Source: Nitrospirales bacterium (GTDB lineage Bacteria > Nitrospirota > Nitrospiria > Nitrospirales > UBA8639). Taken from it: a stretch of 6,071 bases of DNA. Location of the stretch: contig JACDDF010000157.1 of NCBI GenBank assembly GCA_013817135.1, forward strand, positions 1 to 6,071, read 5' to 3'. Positions 1-6,071 of this stretch are shown piece by piece; positions within the stretch are counted from its first letter, which is position 1, and each line of letters starts with the position of its first letter. The translations under genes were made by a program, and so were the position numbers. The notes beneath the pieces are model-generated. The model ran no database searches. It was not told where the DNA came from and was given only the letters and a program-made list of their open reading frames with translations.

Positions 1-871
1 CGGCCAGTTCGTGTTCGGCTTGTACGATATCCGGACGGCGCTGGAGCAATTCCGAAGGCAGGCCGGGCGGAACCTTTGGAGGAAAAATCTGCTCGGTGAG
101 AATCTGGCCTCGGGGAATCCTGAAGGAGTTCCGGCCAAGGAACACACTCAGTTCGTTTTCCTTCTGCACCATTTGCCGCTCGAATTGGGCGACCCGGGCC
201 GCCGCATTGGCCCGTTCCGCCTCGAATTGGTCCGCATCGAGCCTTGAACTGACTCCGCGTCGTAATCGGGCTTTGGCAATTTTCACCGATTCTTCCCAAG
301 AACCAAGCGTTCGCTTGGCAATGTCCAACTGCATGTCAAATTGCAACAGATCCAAATATGCCCCCGCCACACCACTGACCAACTGAAGGATGACGGCCCG
401 TCGATTTTCTTCGCGGGCAAGCAGATCGCCAAACGCCGCTTCATTTGACCGACGAATCCGTCCCCAGATATCAATCTCCCAATTCAGATTCCCGATTCCA
501 AAATAACTAAAGTTGCTCGGGAATCCCTGTACGGCAAAGCCGCCAAACTTCCCTAGGACCGGAGCATTGAGTTGTGTGGTGAGTTGGGGCGCAAAATCCA
601 TTCGCGCGATGAACACGCGAGCTTGAAATTCCTCGACACTCGCGGCGGCTTCCTGAAGATTTTTGTTTTCTTCCAAAGCCACACGAATCAGATGTTGCAA
701 TTCCTCGTCCTGCAGCAATTCCCACCATGGAAGATTCGCGATCGATTCCCCTTCCGTGTCGGACATGCGAAACTGGTCGGCCGTTTCGATATCGGGTCGG
801 GAGTAGTCCGGTCCCATGGCGCAGGACATGAATAACACGGCCGATAAGAAGACGCCACAGACAGAACGCAT
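1..871 (-). CDS. NodT/OprM-type outer-membrane efflux lipoprotein, partial (3' end cut by the window edge)
   Basis: This is the outer-membrane channel of the tripartite efflux system. It should form a trimeric TolC-like duct that takes substrate from the RND pump and adaptor across the outer membrane. The frame is open from the ATG at 871 to the window edge and gives 290 residues of an expected 450-500. A short signal peptide ends in a lipobox, LFMSC, with the acylated cysteine at residue 17, followed by the family-typical GPDYSRP. Further family marks are PWW at 48-50 followed by D..L..L...AL..N..L, WEIDIWGRIR at 131-140, and GLPSELLQRRPDI at 270-282, the linker before the second repeat half. 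The missing part is the second coiled-coil/beta-strand repeat. The gene starts one base after the pump stop codon, with AAGGAG at 881-886, nine bases upstream of the ATG. Family assignment is secure; substrate range cannot be read. Confidence 0.95.
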   Translation of the reverse strand, partial: MRSVCGVFLSAVLFMSCAMGPDYSRPDIETADQFRMSDTEGESIANLPWWELLQDEELQHLIRVALEENKNLQEAAASVEEFQARVFIARMDFAPQLTTQLNAPVLGKFGGFAVQGFPSNFSYFGIGNLNWEIDIWGRIRRSNEAAFGDLLAREENRRAVILQLVSGVAGAYLDLLQFDMQLDIAKRTLGSWEESVKIAKARLRRGVSSRLDADQFEAERANAAARVAQFERQMVQKENELSVFLGRNSFRIPRGQILTEQIFPPKVPPGLPSELLQRRPDIVQAEHELA

Positions 872-872
872 G

Positions 873-3800
873 CTATCGTTCTCCTTCAAGGACGTGCTCA
901 TCATCTTCAGCGAGCGTGTCGTCAGATTTTCGCTTCATTCGTAACCCCAACTTCCTGATCAGCACAAAGAACAGCGGCACAAAAAAGATGGCTAAAAATG
1001 TCGCGGCCAACATCCCCCCGAACACGCCGGTCCCGATGGATTGACGACTGGCCGCGCCCGCGCCGGAAGCTATGACCAAGGGCACCACGCCTAAAATAAA
1101 CGCCATGGAGGTCATGATGATCGGACGGAATCGAAGCCGGACGGCCTCCAAGGCCGCCTCCATCAGTGGCATCCCCCCCTCGTAGCGATGATTCGCAAAT
1201 TCGACGATGAGAATCGCGTTCCGTGCCGCAAGCCCGATTAGGGTTACTAAGCCGATTTGAAAATAGATATCGTTACTCAGTCCCCGAATCCACACCGCGG
1301 ATAGGGCACCGAAGAGGCCGAACGGCACAGCAAGAATCACCGCAAAGGGCACCGACCAACTTTCATACAGGGCGGCAAGCACCAGGAACACCATCAGGAG
1401 GCCGAAGGCAAAAGCAAAGATGGACTCCGTTCCGGTCTTCCGTTCCTGATAAGAGATCCCGCTCCAATCGATATCGTACCCTTGTGGGATCAGAATCTCC
1501 TGAGCCAGTCGCTCCAACGCATCCAGGGCGGCCCCTGAACTATATCCCGGAGCAGCGGAACCCAGTACCGAGGCGGTATTATATCCGTTGAAATGGGTCA
1601 CGGTATCCGGCCCGCTTGTAAATTCCGTACTGACCACCGTATCAAGTGGAATCATCGTCGAGCCCCTGGCATTCCGGGCACGCACATAAATTTTCGAGAT
1701 ATCATCCGGACTCGACCGGAACTCCGGCAACGCTTCGGTCTGCACCCGATACACCCGCCCGAATTTAATGAAATCGTTGATGTAGAGATTGCCAAAATAG
1801 GCTTGCAACGTATCGAACACTTCTGAAATGGGGACGCCCAAGGCTTTGGCTCGTTCCCGATCCACCCGGACATACAGTCGCGGCGCCGTCACGCGAAAAC
1901 TTGTGCCGATCGCTCCAATGGCCGGGTCCTGTTGTGCTTTGTTGATGAAATCCTGGGTCACGGAGGCAAACTTTTGGAATTCTCCACTGCCGGGATCCTG
2001 TAATTGAAGCGAGAATCCACCGGTGGCGCCCAATCCCCGAATGGAGGGGGCATTAAAGGCCAGGATTAAGGCTTCGGGTATCTCCGCAAATTTATTGAAG
2101 GCGTTTCCAATCAGCGCTTTGACATGTTGGTCCGGTCGAGTGCGATCATCCCAATGGTGCAGGGGCACAAACATGGTCGCTTGATTCGCTCCCCGAGTGT
2201 TAAAGACAAAATTTTGCCCGGCAAGGGCATCAGTCGAATGCACCTCGGGAACCGAAAGAAAATAGCTTTCCACCTTTTTGAGCACTTCAATTGTGCGTTG
2301 TTTGGAGGCACCATCCGGCAATTGAATGATCGAAATAAAGTATCCCTGGTCCTCTTCGGGTAGAAAACTGGATGGAAGTATTTTAAACAAGCCTGCGCTG
2401 ACAAAAAGCAGGACCGCAAAGATCGCCAGGGACAGGACTGAATGTTTGAGAATCGTGCCGACCGTCCCCACATACCGATTCTGCGTCCAGTCAAAACCTT
2501 GATTGAATTTCTTCCAAAACCGGTTCTCCCCTCCCTGATCCGGCTTGAGAATCAACGCACACAGCGCGGGACTTAACGTCAGCGCCACGACCCCGGAAAG
2601 AACCACGGACAGCGTAATGGTGATCGCAAATTGCTGATAGAGTTCTCCGGTGATTCCTCCCAGAAACGCCACCGGCAGAAAGACCGCCGCCAGCACCACG
2701 ACAAGCGCAATGACGGGTCCCGTCACTTCCGCCATGGCCAGCTTCGCGGCTTCCTTTGGCGGATGTCCGTTCTGAATGTGCCGGGCCACGTTTTCCACCA
2801 CCACAATCGCATCATCCACCACAATCCCGATGGCCAACACCATGCCGAACAAGGTCAAGGTATTAATCGAAAATCCCAGGGCGACCATACCCGCAAATGT
2901 GCCGATCAATGAGACGGGGACGGCCACGGCTGGAATTAAGGTTGCACGCCAGCTTTGAAGAAAGAGATAGACCACCAGAATAACCAGGATCAACGCTTCG
3001 CCCAACGTTTTCACCACTTGTTGAATGGAAACCTCAATGAATCGGGTCGTATCGTACGGGATGTCGTATGAGACTCCAGCCGGAAAAATTTTCGTGAGGC
3101 TCTTCATCTCGTCCTTGATTCGTTTCATGGTTTCAAGGGCATTGGCCCCTGGTGAGAGAAATGTCAGCAGGAAGACATTCGGTTTGCCATTCCACCGTCC
3201 CTCGAGGTCATAGGATTGTGCTCCCAACTCAACCTTGGCCACTTCGCCAAGCCGAACCATGGAGCCATCCGGATACGCCCGGACAATCATATCTTCGAAT
3301 TCTTTGGCATCACTCATTCGTCCCTGGGTAATCACAGGAATGGTGAGTTCCGTCCCTTCAGGAGCCGGCTCACGCCCTAACCGGCCGGCCGGAAAATCTC
3401 GATTTTGTTCTCGCACGACATTCGCGATGTCCGTAGGCGTCACATCCATTTGAGCCATGCGAATGGGGTCCAAAATGAGACGCATGGAATAATTCTGTCC
3501 ACCAAAAATCACCGCATCCCCTACTCCGGGAAGCCGTTTTATGTTATCCACAATCCGGAGAATCGCAAAATTTGAAAGAAAAACTGTATCCTGACGAGGA
3601 TCAGTAGAACTCAACGCCACCACCGCGAGGAGATCCGGAGAAACCTTTTTGACCGTGATGCCCTGCCGGACCACTTCCGGCGGAAGCTGTGGTTCGGCCA
3701 GGCGTTGCCGGTTCTGAGTTTGAACTTGGGCGATATCGATATCGGTCCCGATTTCAAAGGTCAAACGGATCGTCATATGGCCGTCGTTGGTACTGGAAGA

Positions 3801-4040
3801 ATCGTAGTACAGGAGATTATCGATCCCGGGAAGTTGCACCTCAATCGGCCGGGCCACGGCTTCGGCCACGACTTCCGAACTGGCACCGGGATAATCCGCC
3901 TCGATCTGAACCACAGGAGGGGTAATTTGCGGAAACTGGGCAATGGGAAGAATCTGAAGAGACACCAATCCCACGACCACGATCACAATTGAAATAACCG
4001 TGGCAAAGATCGGTCGGTCGATAAAGAAATAGGAGCTCAC
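873..4040 (-). CDS. RND multidrug efflux pump, HAE-1 family (AcrB/MexF-like)
   Basis: This inner-membrane proton/drug antiporter is the motor of the tripartite pump. At 1055 residues it has full family length. The N-terminus FFIDRPIFATVISIVI is the usual cytoplasmic helix plus TM1. Periplasmic porter/docking regions follow at about 35-340 and 560-870, each followed by a block of membrane helices. TM4 carries the proton-relay pair D409-D410 in GIVVDDAIVVVENV (AcrB D407/D408). The late motif GLAARNAILIVEFA has arginine at 940 where AcrB has K940, while R970 and T977 match AcrB R971 and T978. The switch loop at about 608-620 (GQNFVFNTRGANQ) keeps two phenylalanines, F611 and F613. The start is GTG, overlapping the adaptor stop by four bases, with AAAGGAG five bases upstream. 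Wording around 200-300 resembles MexF/OqxB as much as AcrB, so I give no gene name. The acidic C-terminal tail after about 1035 is probably cytoplasmic. Confidence 0.97.
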   Translation of the reverse strand: MSSYFFIDRPIFATVISIVIVVVGLVSLQILPIAQFPQITPPVVQIEADYPGASSEVVAEAVARPIEVQLPGIDNLLYYDSSSTNDGHMTIRLTFEIGTDIDIAQVQTQNRQRLAEPQLPPEVVRQGITVKKVSPDLLAVVALSSTDPRQDTVFLSNFAILRIVDNIKRLPGVGDAVIFGGQNYSMRLILDPIRMAQMDVTPTDIANVVREQNRDFPAGRLGREPAPEGTELTIPVITQGRMSDAKEFEDMIVRAYPDGSMVRLGEVAKVELGAQSYDLEGRWNGKPNVFLLTFLSPGANALETMKRIKDEMKSLTKIFPAGVSYDIPYDTTRFIEVSIQQVVKTLGEALILVILVVYLFLQSWRATLIPAVAVPVSLIGTFAGMVALGFSINTLTLFGMVLAIGIVVDDAIVVVENVARHIQNGHPPKEAAKLAMAEVTGPVIALVVVLAAVFLPVAFLGGITGELYQQFAITITLSVVLSGVVALTLSPALCALILKPDQGGENRFWKKFNQGFDWTQNRYVGTVGTILKHSVLSLAIFAVLLFVSAGLFKILPSSFLPEEDQGYFISIIQLPDGASKQRTIEVLKKVESYFLSVPEVHSTDALAGQNFVFNTRGANQATMFVPLHHWDDRTRPDQHVKALIGNAFNKFAEIPEALILAFNAPSIRGLGATGGFSLQLQDPGSGEFQKFASVTQDFINKAQQDPAIGAIGTSFRVTAPRLYVRVDRERAKALGVPISEVFDTLQAYFGNLYINDFIKFGRVYRVQTEALPEFRSSPDDISKIYVRARNARGSTMIPLDTVVSTEFTSGPDTVTHFNGYNTASVLGSAAPGYSSGAALDALERLAQEILIPQGYDIDWSGISYQERKTGTESIFAFAFGLLMVFLVLAALYESWSVPFAVILAVPFGLFGALSAVWIRGLSNDIYFQIGLVTLIGLAARNAILIVEFANHRYEGGMPLMEAALEAVRLRFRPIIMTSMAFILGVVPLVIASGAGAASRQSIGTGVFGGMLAATFLAIFFVPLFFVLIRKLGLRMKRKSDDTLAEDDEHVLEGER
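881..886 (-). promoter_or_regulatory. Ribosome-binding site of the outer-membrane factor gene
   Basis: On the minus strand AAGGAG lies nine bases before the ATG at 871, inside the last codons of the pump gene. With the one-base gap between the pump stop (TAG, 873-875) and this ATG, it fixes the start and suggests translational coupling. Confidence 0.8.
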
Positions 4041-5293
4041 GGGTTCTCCTTTGTTGCCTCGGATGTCCCGGACGAGTGAGCCGCGGCGGGTTTCACTTCC
4101 GACGACCCGTTTTCAAAAGGGATCGGGTGCACCGTGACTCCCGGTTGAATCCGATGAAACCCTTCGACGACCAACTGCTCCCCCGGCTGAAGCCCTTCTT
4201 CGATGAGCCAATCACCCCCACGCCAACCGGTGGCGTTCACTTCACGCACTTCGACTTTGTCGTCAGGCCCAATCACATTCACGAAGGTGCCTTTGGGGCC
4301 CTGTTGAACCGCACGCTGAGGAATCAAAATCGCCTCAGTCCGGACATACCCCTTCAGCCGGATGCGGACGAATTGTCCGGGATACAAATAGGACTTTCCG
4401 GGAGCAAGATCTGCTTCAGGATTGGGAAAGGCAAAACGTCCCTGCAAGGTCCCCGTCTCTGAACGGATGGCCACATCGGCAAAATCCAGCTTTCCTTCGT
4501 GGGGATAGACACTGCCATCCGCGAACGTCATGATTCCGCGTAATTGAAAAAGATCGGGCCTCTGGACTCTGTGTGCCGCCAGTTCACGTCGCCGCCGCAA
4601 CAGATACGTTTCCGGAACGGACATATTGACATACATGGGATCCAACTGATCGATGGTGGTCATGAGATCTGTCTGGGCAGACACCAGACGTCCTTCATAA
4701 AACCGGCTTTTCGAAATGCGTCCCCCGATCGGAGCGACGATCAGGGTGTTACTCAGGTCAAACCTGGACTTGACCAGATCCCCCTGCGCCGCTTCCATAA
4801 AGGCTTTGGCCGCTAATCCCTCCGCCACCGCATCGTCCACATCCTTTTGACTCACAGCTTGCTCTTCCAGGAGTGGTTTGACGCGAGCAAAATCCTGCTT
4901 GGCTTGTACCAGTCGAGCCTGCGCTTGTGTCACCCTGGCTTTGGCACTGAGATAGGCCCCTTTAAAGGGCACGGGGTCGATGAGGTACAGCCGGTCACCT
5001 TTTTTGACATTCCGACCTTCGGTGAAAAAAACTTTCTTGATGATGCCCGTCACCTGCGACCGGATCTCCACCGGGCGAAAGGCCTCGGTTTGTCCGATGA
5101 ATTCCGGTTCATCGGGGAGATCCTGGGTGGTCACCGTCACCACTTCCACCGTCGGCGGTGGAGGAGCCGGAGGGGAAGTCGCTCCCTGCCCACACCCCGC
5201 AAGAAAAATCAGGAGTAGCCCGACGCTCCTACGAATCACGGTCTTCCGATTGTCAACGTGGGATGAAACTGATCTGAGAATGGCCGAATTCAT
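4037..5293 (-). CDS. RND efflux periplasmic adaptor lipoprotein (HlyD/AcrA/MexE family)
   Basis: This membrane-fusion protein bridges the inner-membrane pump and the outer-membrane channel. From the ATG at 5293 it has 418 residues. A hydrophobic stretch VGLLLIFLAGC ends in a lipobox with acylated Cys34, followed by a Pro-rich linker at 40-47. The first lipoyl half is near 72-106 (V.G.I..V.F.EG..V.KGD.L..IDP). A coiled-coil hairpin spans about 110-180. The second lipoyl half contains APIGGRIS at 187-194. Beta-barrel and membrane-proximal domains follow, then a low-complexity Ser/Ala/Glu/Lys tail. At the hairpin tip R137, L141 and S148 match RxxxLxxxxxxS, the RLS pattern AcrA uses to contact TolC. 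The start is uncertain. The frame extends six codons to a TTG at 5311, and a GTG at 5239 would give a shorter, more usual signal peptide (MIRRSVGLLLIFLAG before the Cys). I prefer the ATG because GGTGGG lies ten bases upstream, whereas the TTG overlaps a GC-rich inverted repeat. First gene of the operon. Confidence 0.93.
   Translation of the reverse strand: MNSAILRSVSSHVDNRKTVIRRSVGLLLIFLAGCGQGATSPPAPPPPTVEVVTVTTQDLPDEPEFIGQTEAFRPVEIRSQVTGIIKKVFFTEGRNVKKGDRLYLIDPVPFKGAYLSAKARVTQAQARLVQAKQDFARVKPLLEEQAVSQKDVDDAVAEGLAAKAFMEAAQGDLVKSRFDLSNTLIVAPIGGRISKSRFYEGRLVSAQTDLMTTIDQLDPMYVNMSVPETYLLRRRRELAAHRVQRPDLFQLRGIMTFADGSVYPHEGKLDFADVAIRSETGTLQGRFAFPNPEADLAPGKSYLYPGQFVRIRLKGYVRTEAILIPQRAVQQGPKGTFVNVIGPDDKVEVREVNATGWRGGDWLIEEGLQPGEQLVVEGFHRIQPGVTVHPIPFENGSSEVKPAAAHSSGTSEATKENP
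4046..4052 (-). promoter_or_regulatory. Ribosome-binding site that fixes the GTG start of the pump gene
   Basis: On the minus strand AAAGGAG lies five bases before the GTG at 4040, within the final codons of the adaptor gene. It supports the GTG start, which has the family-typical SSYFFIDRPIFA N-terminus directly behind it. The same AAGGAGAAC string is reused before the outer-membrane factor gene. Confidence 0.85.
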
Positions 5294-5310
5294 CTGGTTG
5301 GTTCCCACCA

Positions 5311-5348
5311 ATCCCGGCCAAACCCTTTCACGAGATCATAGCCGGGAT
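5311..5348 (-). repeat. 8-bp GC-rich inverted repeat in the leader of the adaptor gene
   Basis: On the minus strand ATCCCGGC (5348-5341) is followed after 22 bases by its perfect reverse complement GCCGGGAT (5318-5311), with a possible extra G-U pair outside. It ends 17 bases before the preferred ATG and overlaps the alternative TTG start. It could be an RNA hairpin in the 5' leader or two half-sites for a regulator, about 30 bp centre to centre. No U tract follows, so it is not a typical terminator. Function is inferred only. Confidence 0.55.
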
Positions 5349-5352
5349 CTTC

Positions 5353-5444
5353 AGATTCTTTGCTTCTCTGAATTGATTGCCCATTCATAAGGTTTGTCTT
5401 TCCTGGTCTTCAACATCATCGTAGATTTCTTGCTTCTTTAAATT
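5353..5444 (-). repeat. Pair of imperfect 22-bp direct repeats upstream of the efflux operon
   Basis: Copy one is at 5423-5444 and copy two at 5353-5374. They match at 18 of 22 positions, and the common core on the minus strand is AGAAGCAA followed two bases later by AATCT. The copies are 70 bp apart start to start and flank the promoter candidate. They may be binding sites for a transcription factor; the regulator is unknown and no regulator gene is in the window. Confidence 0.5.
5384..5413 (-). promoter_or_regulatory. Weak candidate promoter for the efflux operon
   Basis: On the minus strand TTGAAG (5413-5408) and TATGAA (5389-5384) resemble sigma-70 -35 and -10 boxes at four of six positions each, with an 18-bp spacer. 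Transcription would start near 5377 and leave a leader of about 85 bases containing the second direct repeat copy and the inverted repeat. The match is poor enough to occur by chance. Location between the two direct repeats is the main support. Confidence 0.25.
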
Positions 5445-5478
5445 TGTAGACGGAAAGGAACCACTATTCTTACAGTTC

Positions 5479-5499
5479 AAAAATGAGCTTCACATTTTT
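5479..5499. terminator. Possible AT-rich hairpin terminator after the pirin gene
   Basis: AAAAATG (5479-5485) and CATTTTT (5493-5499) form a perfect 7-bp stem with a 7-base loop, and the T run forms part of the second arm on either strand. It lies about 90 bases past the pirin stop. The stem is AT-rich and would be unstable, so termination here is only a possibility. Confidence 0.25.
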
Positions 5500-5589
5500 C
5501 CCCGGACTCATCCTTGGCCCCACAGGTTCTGCCATTCTCACCCAGCCCGACTTCCTGTCACTTAAAGACCCAATAGCCCGAACGACCAC

Positions 5590-6071
5590 TTAATTAAGAT
5601 GTCCCATCCTTCCGGCACGGTAATCGTTCACAGCCTGCACGAGCTCTTCCTCAGTGTTCATGACAAAGGGGCCCATGCGGGCGACCGGTTCCAGAATTGG
5701 TTCTCCACTCAGCACCAACACCATGGCTTCCTCTGTGGACTCAAGATTCACCTTCGTCCCCTGCGGGTCACAAAGGGCCATCTCGGCCTCCCCGACTTTG
5801 TGTGATCCATTCAAGACCAACGCCCCACTAAGGACGAACAAGCCGGTATTATATCCAACCGGAAGACGTAACTCAGCCCGGTGTCCGGCTACCAATCTCA
5901 GATCATACAGGTGCACGGGCGTGAACGTCCTGGCCGGCCCTTTTAGTCCATCATATTCCCCGGCGATCACACGGATCACCCCTCCTGGCCCACCAAGATT
6001 GGATTGCGGAATGTCCGCATTGAGCACCGCCTGGTAGCGAGGTGCACCCATTTTTAAGACCTTGGGTAGAT
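5590..6071 (-). CDS. Pirin-family protein, C-terminal part (5' end beyond the window edge)
   Basis: This is the C-terminal half of a pirin, a bicupin protein. Pirins are variously linked to quercetin 2,3-dioxygenase activity or transcriptional co-regulation, and the role of bacterial members is usually unknown. The window shows 159 residues ending at TAA (5590-5592). The stretch LPKVLKMGAPRYQ matches the pirin linker (typically NLP....KM..PRYQ), and the frame is open to the window edge, so the ATG at 6051 is internal and not the start. The pirin C-terminal pattern then follows: IRVIAGEYDGLKGPARTFTP, YDLRLVAGHRAELRLP and LFVLSGALVLNG, the strands of the second cupin barrel. The metal-binding histidines of pirins sit in the first cupin, which is outside the window, so activity cannot be judged. 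The gene points the same way as the efflux operon but is separated from it by about 280 bases and is probably a separate transcription unit. Confidence 0.92.
   Translation of the reverse strand, partial: LPKVLKMGAPRYQAVLNADIPQSNLGGPGGVIRVIAGEYDGLKGPARTFTPVHLYDLRLVAGHRAELRLPVGYNTGLFVLSGALVLNGSHKVGEAEMALCDPQGTKVNLESTEEAMVLVLSGEPILEPVARMGPFVMNTEEELVQAVNDYRAGRMGHLN

Larger units (their letters stand above)
5294..5589. other. Intergenic leader between the pirin gene and the efflux operon
   Basis: This is the only sizeable stretch without a convincing gene, about 280-300 bases depending on the adaptor start. It is more AT-rich than its surroundings between about 5380 and 5500. It holds a 22-bp imperfect direct repeat, an 8-bp inverted repeat, a 7-bp AT-rich hairpin and a weak promoter candidate, each listed separately. 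Very short open frames occur on the minus strand but lack ribosome-binding sites. No tRNA or known riboswitch fold was recognised. Confidence 0.7.

Noticed and set aside
11..835. Open frames on both strands at 11-247, 96-386, 283-474, 507-728 and 572-835
   Set aside because: The continuous minus-strand frame from 871 to the edge encodes an outer-membrane factor with lipobox and family motifs; the others are out-of-frame shadows of it.
2111..2494. A 127-residue minus-strand frame inside the pump gene
   Set aside because: It is another reading frame of the same strand within an intact, conserved pump gene; nothing suggests a frameshift or nested gene.
1223..3992. Many plus-strand open frames opposite the pump gene (for example 1223-1591 and 3705-3992)
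   Set aside because: They are antisense shadows of a well-conserved RND gene, with compositionally biased translations (Arg/His/Pro-rich), no recognisable domains and no convincing ribosome-binding sites.
4076..5390. Plus-strand open frames opposite the adaptor gene and its leader (4076-4462, 4544-4816, 4847-5218, 4980-5390)
   Set aside because: They overlap the adaptor gene antisense, resemble no known family, and the minus-strand frame has clear family motifs throughout.
5351..5419. A 22-residue minus-strand frame starting ATGATG in the leader, as a possible leader peptide
   Set aside because: There is no ribosome-binding site before it, it has no run of regulatory codons, and it would begin upstream of the candidate transcription start.
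5589..5598. Perfect 10-bp palindrome CTTAATTAAG at the end of the pirin gene
   Set aside because: It is short and AT-rich and overlaps the stop codon; it is most easily explained by chance.
5599..6037. Plus-strand open frames opposite the pirin gene
   Set aside because: They are antisense shadows; the pirin motifs lie in the minus-strand frame.

Overview
The window looks like chromosomal DNA of a Gram-negative bacterium of moderate G+C. It encodes a complete three-part cell-envelope efflux system with two lipoprotein signal sequences and an outer-membrane channel. The sequence does not fix the lineage: Nitrospirota or Proteobacteria would both fit, and this is only an impression. All convincing genes lie on the minus strand, so the biological reading order runs from high to low coordinates.

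From the right edge: (1) 5590-6071 is the C-terminal part of a pirin-family cupin protein, whose start lies beyond the window. (2) 5294-5589 is the only sizeable non-coding stretch. It carries a degenerate 22-bp direct repeat, an 8-bp GC-rich inverted repeat next to the first gene of the pump operon, an AT-rich hairpin and a weak promoter candidate. (3) 4037-5293 (or up to 5311) is a periplasmic adaptor lipoprotein of the HlyD/AcrA/MexE type. (4) 873-4040 is a full-length inner-membrane RND pump of the HAE-1 class (AcrB/MexF-like). (5) 1-871 is the N-terminal 290 residues of a NodT/OprM-type outer-membrane factor, cut by the left edge.

The three pump genes form a tight operon in the order adaptor, pump, outer-membrane channel. 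Adaptor and pump overlap by 4 bases (GTGA). Pump and channel are separated by a single base (TAG-C-ATG). Both downstream genes have a strong AAGGAG ribosome-binding site inside the preceding gene. Together the products should form a drug- or solvent-export machine spanning inner membrane, periplasm and outer membrane. The adaptor carries the RLS hairpin-tip pattern used to dock TolC-type channels.

The content is mostly ordinary. The points most worth a second look are the arginine at residue 940 of the pump, at the place of the proton-relay lysine of AcrB, and the repeat-rich leader in front of the adaptor gene. I found no evidence for a wholly new system, no RNA genes, no CRISPR and no mobile elements.
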